Below, in pieces: positions 1-5,106 of a stretch of DNA of 6,300 nucleotides (within the stretch, counting starts at the first letter, position 1; each line of letters opens with the position of its first letter). The notes under the pieces were generated by a model. That model was not told the origin of the DNA. It saw nothing but the letters and a program-made list of their open reading frames with translations, and searched no databases. This stretch comes from Phocaeicola plebeius. GTDB lineage: Bacteria; Bacteroidota; Bacteroidia; Bacteroidales; Bacteroidaceae. A program made the position numbers and the translations under genes. The DNA lies in assembly GCA_004558305.1 (NCBI GenBank), contig SFDG01000097.1:1-6300 (forward strand), given 5' to 3'.

Positions 1-25
1 TCTTTGCCATAACTATAAACTTATG

Positions 26-48
26 CCTAAAGGTACGAAAACTTTAGG
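26..48. repeat. Small inverted repeat, 7-bp arms
   Basis: The arms cctaaag (26-32) and ctttagg (42-48) are perfect reverse complements around a 9-nt loop. It is followed on the plus strand by a run of seven A (49-55), not T. On the minus strand the T run comes before the stem, so it does not have the layout of an intrinsic terminator in either direction. Its role is unknown, and chance formation is possible at this size. Confidence 0.35.
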
Positions 49-87
49 AAAAAAACAAGGCTCGGGCTTGGGAAAGTCTGGGCCTTG
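49..87 (-). terminator. 14-bp hairpin next to a T7 run on the minus strand; possible second terminator
   Basis: Positions 56-69 pair with 74-87 around a GGGA loop. Read as plus-strand RNA the stem is 14 continuous pairs, three of them G-U wobbles. Read as minus-strand RNA the three wobbles become C-A mismatches, but the outer six pairs (caaggc/gccttg) and an inner three remain, and seven U follow directly (49-55). The T run argues for minus-strand termination, as a backup to the terminator at 93-128. The wobble pattern argues for a plus-strand RNA structure instead, so the direction is uncertain. Confidence 0.45.
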
Positions 88-92
88 AACAT

Positions 93-128
93 AAAAAAAA
101 GAGGATGTGCCTATTTTGACACACCCTC
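93..128 (-). terminator. Intrinsic (Rho-independent) terminator, minus strand
   Basis: On the minus strand, 128-118 (GAGGGTGTGTC) pairs with 111-101 (GGCACATCCTC) over 11 pairs including two G-U wobbles, with a six-nt A-rich loop. Eight U follow (93-100). On the plus strand the same stem has an A-C mismatch and no T tract after it, so the direction is minus. This is a textbook intrinsic terminator. It implies that something is, or once was, transcribed on the minus strand from the right. The only minus-strand reading frame nearby is the doubtful one at 354-587. Confidence 0.7.
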
Positions 129-135
129 CTACAGT

Positions 136-249
136 TTCGTCATTGGTAACGTAGTGAAGAAACAACGTTCGACGAAGTCAATCTGTCCAATAGCGAAGCC
201 ATTCGGACGAGAACAGATTCTTCGTCACTTCATTCCTACCAATGACGAA
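136..249. repeat. Long imperfect palindrome (114 nt) with perfect 13-bp ends
   Basis: The outer arms ttcgtcattggta (136-148) and taccaatgacgaa (237-249) are exact reverse complements. Nested inside them, in the correct order for one hairpin, are tgaag/cttca (155-159 with 228-232), gacgaag/cttcgtc (171-177 with 220-226), aatctgt/acagatt (180-186 with 213-219) and ccaat/att-gg (187-191 with 201-206, one bulged base). The total is about 37 pairs. It could be a miniature inverted-repeat element, an intergenic repeat, or the 3' structure of a minus-strand transcript that ends at 93. No target-site duplication is obvious on the flanks. The hairpin itself is directly visible; what it does is unknown. 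Confidence 0.65.
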
Positions 250-250
250 T

Positions 251-291
251 TGACAAATTGTCATTATCGAATCGTTTCACACAAAGTGTGA
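251..291. repeat. Two small hairpins beside the long palindrome
   Basis: The first has arms tgaca (251-255) and tgtca (259-263) with a 3-nt loop. The second has arms tcacac (277-282) and gtgtga (286-291) with an AAA loop. Each is small enough to arise by chance, but together with the 136-249 palindrome and the terminator at 93-128 they make a continuous structured block from 93 to 291. Confidence 0.35.
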
Positions 292-353
292 TGGGGACTT
301 AGAATGACAGGAACTTGAATCTTACAGATTTGGTGAATAGTTACAAATTTTTT

Positions 354-587
354 CTATCTATACTTCCCGTGTATTGATACCATCGTATTCAATGCGGTCT
401 CCAACATATACTTCAAGCCAACGTACTCTGCCAAGTGACTGTAGCTGGAAGTTCGGTATTCAGGCCTGATGATGCTTGATGTCCGGTAATACCATGAGCA
501 GACATCGGAGGCTATCCCCAATTTACAGGAGTCGAAAACAAAGAGGCGAAGAATTTCCCCTTCTTCCCTTCTTTTCTTTGTGTTCAA
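354..587 (-). CDS. Doubtful hypothetical ORF, 77 codons
   Basis: This open frame would start at a TTG (587-585) and stop at 354-356. I do not recognise a domain. The product would be Arg-, Ser- and Tyr-rich, for example RPEYRTSSYSHLAEYVG near its middle, with no signal peptide or membrane segment. No ribosome-binding site or exact promoter precedes the TTG; the purine-rich run lies inside the frame, just after the start. In its favour, it is the only minus-strand frame upstream of the strong minus-strand terminator at 93-128, and a divergent 135-nt gap separates it from the gene at 723. Against it are the non-ATG start, the low-GC repeat-rich surroundings and odd composition. It may be a chance frame across a noncoding repeat or RNA. 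I would not treat it as a gene without homologues or expression. Confidence 0.2.
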   Translation of the reverse strand: MNTKKRREEGEILRLFVFDSCKLGIASDVCSWYYRTSSIIRPEYRTSSYSHLAEYVGLKYMLETALNTMVSIHGKYR

Positions 588-663
588 AACGATACAGACG
601 GGACTACGGCAATCACCCTCCAGATAAATTCATCGAAAAATAATAGCCGTTCTATTGCATCCT

Positions 664-726
664 ATGAAAAAAAACATTTACTTTGGGCGCGTAATCTTAA
701 CGACTTTACTAAAAAACAGCCTATGA
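664..726 (+). CDS. Possible 20-residue leader peptide overlapping the next start
   Basis: ATG at 664 opens a 20-codon frame reading MKKNIYFGRVILTTLLKNSL. Its TGA stop (724-726) overlaps the ATG (723-725) of the START-like gene in an ATGA junction, the classic arrangement for translational coupling. The sequence around the two starts is nearly the same: cctatgaaaaa occurs at 661-671 and again at 720-730. No Shine-Dalgarno sequence precedes it, as is usual in Bacteroidota. A frame this short in A-rich sequence can arise by chance. It may be a leader ORF, a cryptic start, or nothing. Confidence 0.25.
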   Translation: MKKNIYFGRVILTTLLKNSL

Positions 727-1103
727 AAAAGAAAGTACAGATAGAATACCCACTCAATCCTGCCTCAGGAGCCATTCTCTGGGGAGCCATCAGTACCCCT
801 TCCGGACTGCAACGGTGGTTTGCAGACCATGTGGAACGTTCCGGGAAAGTGTTCCGGTTCCGCTGGGGAAAAACGGAAACAAGAGATGCCGAACTGACCA
901 ACATGCGCAGTGACTCCTTTGTCCGCTTCCACTGGACGGACGAGAACGACCGTTCTTTCTTCGAACTGAAAATCAACTATAACGAACTGACCAACGACCA
1001 TCTGCTGGAAGTGACCGACTTTGCCGAGCCGGGCGAGGAAGACGATGTACGCAGTCTTTGGCATTCGCAGATTGACGCACTGAGGCGCATCTGTGGGGTA
1101 TAA
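723..1103 (+). CDS. START-like (SRPBCC/AHSA1-type) domain protein
   Basis: This 126-residue cytosolic protein consists almost wholly of one START-like fold, a helix-grip domain with a hydrophobic ligand pocket. The pattern is visible in order: an N-terminal strand (residues 4-10, VQIEYPL); helices with the motif ISTPSGLQRWFAD (23-35), matching the T-x-x-G-L-x-x-W-F region of AHSA1-like proteins; strands with FRFRWG (44-49) and FVRFHW (66-71); a strand ending LLEVTDF (94-100) before an acidic stretch; and a C-terminal helix starting SLWHSQIDALRR (111-122). The small size is typical of stand-alone members in Bacteroidales. No ligand or reaction can be assigned. The ATG at 723 is preferred because the fold starts at once. 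It is preceded by the possible leader ORF and followed 73 nt later by the permease gene, which has its own promoter, so it is probably transcribed separately, with possible read-through. Confidence 0.85.
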   Translation: MKKKVQIEYPLNPASGAILWGAISTPSGLQRWFADHVERSGKVFRFRWGKTETRDAELTNMRSDSFVRFHWTDENDRSFFELKINYNELTNDHLLEVTDFAEPGEEDDVRSLWHSQIDALRRICGV

Positions 1104-1151
1104 GTACAAATAAAATATGCTAAACGTATCGTATATACTCTTTTTTTATGC

Positions 1152-1166
1152 TACTTTTGCAGCTTG
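1152..1166 (+). promoter_or_regulatory. Bacteroidota -7 promoter element (TAnnTTTG) before the permease operon
   Basis: TACTTTTG at 1152-1159 matches the TAnnTTTG -7 consensus of the Bacteroides primary sigma factor at every defined base. A T7 run lies upstream (1141-1147). No good -33 TTTG is seen at the expected distance, near 1129-1132. Transcription would begin around 1165, giving an untranslated leader of about 10-20 nt before the start at 1177 or 1186. The heptamer tatgcta occurs at 1116-1122 and at 1147-1153, overlapping the element; whether it is an operator is unknown. Confidence 0.65.
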
Positions 1167-1176
1167 GAATTGATAA

Positions 1177-3087
1177 ATGAAAAGAATGCTACGCATAAAA
1201 AAACTGGATATATTCGTCTTGAAGAGCTTCCTGCTGCTTTTCTCAGGAACGTTCTTCATCTGTCTGTTCATCTTCATGATGCAGTTCTTGTGGAGATACG
1301 TGGATGAACTGGTGGGAAAAGGACTGGAAATGAAAGTCCTTGCCCAGTTCTTCTTCTACTCCGGCCTGACCCTTATCCCGCTGTCGCTGCCGCTGGCCAT
1401 CCTGCTGGCCGCCCTGATGACATTCGGCAACTTCGGGGAACGCTATGAACTGCTCTCCATGAAGGCGGCAGGAATTCCGTTGCTGCGTATCATCCGTCCG
1501 GTAGTGATCTGCTGCCTGTGCCTCGGGGCCATGTCCTTTTTCTTCCAGAATGTCATCGGGCCGCAGGCCCAAAAGCAGCTGTGGACGCTGCTGGTGTCCA
1601 TGAAGCAGAAATCGCCAGAAGTGGACATCCCCGAAGGGGTGTTCTACAGCGACATCGACGGTTACAACATCTACGTGAAGCACAAGGACCGCGAAACGGG
1701 AATGCTGAAAGATGTGCTTATCTATAACCTCTCGGACGGATTCGAGAACGCCCACATCATCTGGGGCGAGGAAGGAAAGCTGGACCTCACGGCCGACAAG
1801 CAGCACCTGTTCCTGCACCTGTACAACGGGGAGCAGTTCGAGAACCTGAAGTCGCAGCAGTCGTCCTCGCTGACGAAGAACATCCCCTACCGGCGCGAGA
1901 CCTTCAAGGAAAAGCACGTGCTGATTGAGTTCAACACGAACTTCAACATGGTGGACGGCAGTTTCCTGGACCGCCGTTCGGACATCAAGAACATGCGCGA
2001 AATCTCGGTGGCCATCGACTCGCTCCGGGCGTTTGCCGACAGTACGGGACGTTCCATGCACCAGGAACTGATGACCCGCACCTACCCGACCCCCAAACTG
2101 ACCGAGGCCGACTCGGTGAAACTGGCCGAAACGCCGGCAGGGGTGCTCAGCACGGACAGCATCTTCAACACGCTGGCTTCGGCCGAAAAGCTGAAGACCC
2201 TCTCCTCGACCCGCAGCCGGCTGTCGTCGCTCGCCTCCGACTGGAACATGAAGAGCTTCATCACGAAAGATACCGACCGCGACATCCGTTCCCACCGTTC
2301 GGACTGGCACAAGAAAATCACCCTTTCCCTGGCCTGCGTCATCTTCTTCTTCATCGGTGCACCGCTGGGGGCCATCATCCGCAAGGGCGGACTGGGGATG
2401 CCAGTGGTGCTGTCGGTCATCATCTTTATCCTTTATTATATTATCGACTCGGGAGCGACGCGCGTGGCCAAGAGCGACGAGATGAACATCGTGCTGGGTA
2501 CGTGGATGAGTACGCTGGTACTGGCCCCGCTGGGAACGTTCCTGACCTACAAGTCGAACAAGGACTCGGTGGTGTTCAACATCGATGTCTATGCGGCCTT
2601 CTTCCACAAGATCTTCGGCATCCGGCAGGCCCGACATCTCTATCCCAAGGAGGTGATTCTCGACACACCCGACTGGCAGGCCGATATAGCCGCCTTGCAA
2701 GCCATCTGCCAGACCGGCACCGACTACCGGCAGTCGCAACGGCTGAAGCGCCTGCCCAACTATGTGACCCTCTTCACCAACAACCGCCACGACGAAGTGA
2801 TTGCCCGCCTGAGCGAACAGATGGAGCAGGTCATCGAAGACCTGTCGAATACGAAAGACGGCATCCTGCTGGGCTACCTGAACCAGCTGCCTGTCCTCTA
2901 TATCCATGCACACAAGAGCCTGTCCGACCACCGCTGGGTCAATCTGCTGGCCGGCCTGGTGTTTCCGGTGGGCATTGCTGCCTACTTCCACATCTGGCGC
3001 TACCGCTTGCGGTTGGACAAGGACCTGGACACCATTGCGGAACGCAGCGGGAAAATCATCGAACGAATCAATCAACAACAATCATAA
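1177..3087 (+). CDS. LptF/LptG (YjgP/YjgQ) family permease, lipopolysaccharide export
   Basis: The product is a 636-residue inner-membrane protein. Proteins of this family form the LptB2FG transporter core, which extracts lipopolysaccharide from the inner membrane and passes it to the periplasmic Lpt bridge. Visible order: TM1 about 17-39, TM2 57-83, TM3 103-123, a large periplasmic region about 124-380, TM4 380-400, TM5 407-425 and TM6 436-458. The segment ERYELLSMKAAGIPLLRI (88-105), between TM2 and TM3, is the family's conserved cytoplasmic coupling region that contacts the ATPase. The protein is much longer than the roughly 360-residue E. coli LptF and LptG: the periplasmic part carries an added Ser/Thr/charged stretch (about 262-375), and after TM6 come about 125 soluble residues, a further hydrophobic segment (587-607) and a basic tail. 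ATG at 1177 gives MKRMLRIKK; ATG at 1186 is equally plausible. No partner permease or ATPase is in the window. I cannot decide between LptF and LptG. Confidence 0.9.
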   Translation: MKRMLRIKKLDIFVLKSFLLLFSGTFFICLFIFMMQFLWRYVDELVGKGLEMKVLAQFFFYSGLTLIPLSLPLAILLAALMTFGNFGERYELLSMKAAGIPLLRIIRPVVICCLCLGAMSFFFQNVIGPQAQKQLWTLLVSMKQKSPEVDIPEGVFYSDIDGYNIYVKHKDRETGMLKDVLIYNLSDGFENAHIIWGEEGKLDLTADKQHLFLHLYNGEQFENLKSQQSSSLTKNIPYRRETFKEKHVLIEFNTNFNMVDGSFLDRRSDIKNMREISVAIDSLRAFADSTGRSMHQELMTRTYPTPKLTEADSVKLAETPAGVLSTDSIFNTLASAEKLKTLSSTRSRLSSLASDWNMKSFITKDTDRDIRSHRSDWHKKITLSLACVIFFFIGAPLGAIIRKGGLGMPVVLSVIIFILYYIIDSGATRVAKSDEMNIVLGTWMSTLVLAPLGTFLTYKSNKDSVVFNIDVYAAFFHKIFGIRQARHLYPKEVILDTPDWQADIAALQAICQTGTDYRQSQRLKRLPNYVTLFTNNRHDEVIARLSEQMEQVIEDLSNTKDGILLGYLNQLPVLYIHAHKSLSDHRWVNLLAGLVFPVGIAAYFHIWRYRLRLDKDLDTIAERSGKIIERINQQQS

Positions 3088-3108
3088 CATTATTAGAATA
3101 GTAGCACT

Positions 3109-4317
3109 ATGGACAAGATCAAATTAGACACCATCGAAGCCGCTCTCGAAGATTTCCGCTGCGGAGAATTCGTGATCGTAGTAGATGACGAAGACCGAGA
3201 GAACGAAGGCGACCTGATTATAGCCGCCGAACTGATTACTCCCGAAAAGGTAAACTTCATGCTGAAGCATGCCCGCGGAGTGCTCTGTGCGCCCATCACC
3301 CTGTCCCGTTGTCAAGAGCTCGACTTGCCTCACCAGGTTGTCAACAATACTTCCATGCTGGGTACTCCCTTCACCGTCACCGTGGACAAGCTGGAGGGCT
3401 GCACCACCGGCGTGTCGGCCACCGACCGTGCCGCTACCATCCGTGCACTGGCCGACCCGGCTTCCACTCCCGAAACGTTCGGCCGTCCGGGACACATCAA
3501 CCCGCTGTATGCCCAGGACAAGGGGGTACTGCGCCGGGCCGGACATACGGAAGCAGCCGTTGACCTGGCCAAGCTCTCCGGCCTGTATCCGGCTGCTGCC
3601 CTGATGGAGGTGATGAGCGACGACGGCACCATGGCCCGTCTGCCGGAACTGCGCCAGATGGCCGACCACTACGGACTGAAACTGATTTCCATCGCCGACC
3701 TGATTGCCTACCGCCTGCGCAAGGAATCGCTGGTGGAGCAAGGAGTGGAAGTGGACATGCCGACGGAGTACGGACATTTCCGGCTCATCCCGTTCCGACA
3801 GAAAAGCAACGGACTGGAGCACGTGGCCCTCATCAAGGGCAACCTCAACACCGACGAACCGGTACTGGTGAGGGTACACTCCTCGTGCGCCACGGGCGAC
3901 ATCTTCGGTTCCATGCGGTGCGACTGCGGCGAACAGCTCCACAAGGCCCTGCAAATGATTGAAGAAGAAGGACGAGGTGCGGTAATCTACCTGAACCAGG
4001 AAGGACGCGGCATCGGCTTGATGGAAAAGATGAAAGCCTACAAGTTGCAGGAAGAGGGAATGGACACTGTGGATGCCAACCTCTGCTTGGGCCACCAGGC
4101 AGACGAACGCGACTACGGCGTTGGGGCGCAGATTCTCCGGGCCATCGGCATCAAGAAAATGCGCATCATTACCAACAACCCCGTCAAGCGCGTGGGACTG
4201 GAGGCATACGGCATCGAAATCGTGGACAACGTGCCCATCGAGGTGACTCCCAACCCCTATAACGAGCGTTACCTGAAAACCAAGCAGACGCGCATGGGAC
4301 ATACCTTGCATCTTTAA
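3109..4317 (+). CDS. ribBA: RibBA: DHBP synthase / GTP cyclohydrolase II (riboflavin synthesis)
   Basis: This 402-residue bifunctional cytosolic enzyme supplies both precursors of riboflavin. The N-terminal half (about 1-205) is 3,4-dihydroxy-2-butanone-4-phosphate synthase, which acts on ribulose 5-phosphate. It shows DDEDRENEGDL (26-36), the acidic metal-binding loop, then GRPGHINPLYA (125-135), RRAGHTEAAVDL (142-153) and SDDGTMARLPEL (170-181). The C-terminal half (about 210-402) is GTP cyclohydrolase II. It shows VRVHSSCATGD (254-264) and MRCDCGEQL (269-277), giving the three zinc-ligand cysteines C260, C271 and C273, then NQEGRGIGL (296-304) with the catalytic-region arginine, DANLCLGHQADERDYG (322-337) and TNNPVKR (355-361). 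Both halves look intact, so both activities are expected. It starts 21 nt after the permease stop, with no promoter element or terminator between, so co-transcription is likely. No FMN riboswitch precedes it. Confidence 0.96.
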   Translation: MDKIKLDTIEAALEDFRCGEFVIVVDDEDRENEGDLIIAAELITPEKVNFMLKHARGVLCAPITLSRCQELDLPHQVVNNTSMLGTPFTVTVDKLEGCTTGVSATDRAATIRALADPASTPETFGRPGHINPLYAQDKGVLRRAGHTEAAVDLAKLSGLYPAAALMEVMSDDGTMARLPELRQMADHYGLKLISIADLIAYRLRKESLVEQGVEVDMPTEYGHFRLIPFRQKSNGLEHVALIKGNLNTDEPVLVRVHSSCATGDIFGSMRCDCGEQLHKALQMIEEEGRGAVIYLNQEGRGIGLMEKMKAYKLQEEGMDTVDANLCLGHQADERDYGVGAQILRAIGIKKMRIITNNPVKRVGLEAYGIEIVDNVPIEVTPNPYNERYLKTKQTRMGHTLHL

Positions 4318-4359
4318 TTACTGACAACCGTTTTATGAATGTTTAAAAAGACAACCGTT

Positions 4360-5073
4360 ATGAACAACTATTTCGATACGCATACCTTGACCAGCAATAC
4401 GGCCAGCCGGGCAGCACAGTCCAGCCTGATGCGCAGTGTCTACGTGTGGATGACCCTGGCCCTGGTCATTACGGGCCTGACGGCCATGTACGTGGCCAAG
4501 TCCATGACCCTCATCCAGCTGATGATGGAAAACTCCCTGTTCTTCTGGGGACTGCTCCTGGCCGAAGTGGGCGTAGTGGTCTACCTGACCGCCCGCATCC
4601 ACCGCATGGCCTTCAGTACGGCCACCGTTCTGTTCATCCTCTACTCGCTGCTGAACGGCGTCACCCTCTCCGTCCTGTTCCTGGTCTATACCTTCAGTTC
4701 CATTGCCACGACCTTCTTCGTCACGGGCGGCACGTTCGGAGCCATGGCCCTGTTCGGCTATGTCACCCGCCGCGACCTGAGCCGCATCGGTTCTTTGTGC
4801 ATCATGGGAGTCATCGGCCTGATCATCGCCTCGGTGGTGAACTTCTTCCTGCACAATTCCGTGGTAGACCTGGTCATCTCGTGTGCCGGTGTACTGGTCT
4901 TCGTCGGCCTCACTGCCTACGATGCCCAGAAAATCAAGCGACTCCTCACGGCAGAGGGAATGGAAGTGAACGAGACAACCCAGAAAATCGCCCTGTTGGG
5001 AGCCATGACGCTCTACCTGGACTTCATCAACCTGTTCATCTACCTGCTCCGCCTGCTGGGCGACCGCAAATAA
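4360..5073 (+). CDS. Bax inhibitor-1 / YccA family membrane protein
   Basis: The product is 237 residues from this start, close to the family's usual 210-240, and almost entirely membrane-embedded. Seven hydrophobic segments are visible, about 28-46, 59-77, 86-108, 113-133, 144-164, 169-187 and 210-231. The signature regions are TAYDAQKIKRL (185-195) and MTLYLDFINLFIYLLRLLG (216-234). Their aspartates, D188 and D221, correspond to the pair that forms the pH-sensing latch in the Bacillus homologue YetJ, a calcium leak channel. In bacteria the family is linked to calcium leak or to protease control (YccA with FtsH); which applies here is not known. An in-frame ATG at 4339 would add MFKKTTV. I prefer 4360, because 4339 overlaps a three-codon ATG frame at 4335 and the extra residues look like leader. 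It follows ribBA by 42 nt without a terminator. Confidence 0.9.
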   Translation: MNNYFDTHTLTSNTASRAAQSSLMRSVYVWMTLALVITGLTAMYVAKSMTLIQLMMENSLFFWGLLLAEVGVVVYLTARIHRMAFSTATVLFILYSLLNGVTLSVLFLVYTFSSIATTFFVTGGTFGAMALFGYVTRRDLSRIGSLCIMGVIGLIIASVVNFFLHNSVVDLVISCAGVLVFVGLTAYDAQKIKRLLTAEGMEVNETTQKIALLGAMTLYLDFINLFIYLLRLLGDRK

Positions 5074-5106
5074 GTACAACTTCATTAAAAACAAATAACA
5101 ACTATT

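Larger units (their letters stand above)
1..663. other. Intergenic, repeat-rich region without a convincing gene
   Basis: This stretch is lower in G+C than the genes to the right. It contains the hairpins and terminator described at 26-291 and the doubtful frame at 354-587. From 292 to 353 and from 588 to 663 I see nothing beyond A/T-rich leader sequence. There is also a 10-bp perfect palindrome, tcaggcctga, at 460-469. No tRNA, rRNA, tmRNA or RNase P RNA signature, transposase fragment or CRISPR-type repeat was recognised. Confidence 0.6.

Noticed and set aside
165..180. gttcgac resembling a tRNA T-loop
   Set aside because: No flanking T-stem, anticodon arm or acceptor stem; it lies inside the palindrome.
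85..291. Plus-strand open frame of 68 codons
   Set aside because: It starts at TTG and runs straight through the terminator stem and the long palindrome, which account for its sequence. No ribosome-binding context or recognisable domain.
635..642. Minus-strand TATTTTTC, one base off the TAnnTTTG promoter element
   Set aside because: The mismatch is at the conserved G and no -33 TTTG lies at the right distance; such near-matches are common in A/T-rich sequence. It would matter only if minus-strand transcription were shown.
1120..1147. Possible terminator before the T7 run at 1141-1147
   Set aside because: Only a 4-bp stem (gtat/atac) with A/T pairs can form ahead of the T run, too weak for a terminator. 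The T run fits better as upstream promoter sequence.
1243..3081. Very long minus-strand open frame (612 codons) opposite the permease gene
   Set aside because: The plus strand encodes a recognisable family throughout. The antisense frame stays open because of codon usage in G+C-rich genes, and its His/Gln/Val-rich translation resembles no family.
2502..3101. Plus-strand frame of 199 codons overlapping the end of the permease
   Set aside because: It is out of frame with the permease, Pro/Arg/His-rich and without domain likeness. The permease frame continues to its own stop at 3087, so there is no evidence of a frameshift.
3124..4311. Long minus-strand open frame opposite ribBA
   Set aside because: Shadow of ribBA, whose motifs are intact in the plus frame; same composition artefact.
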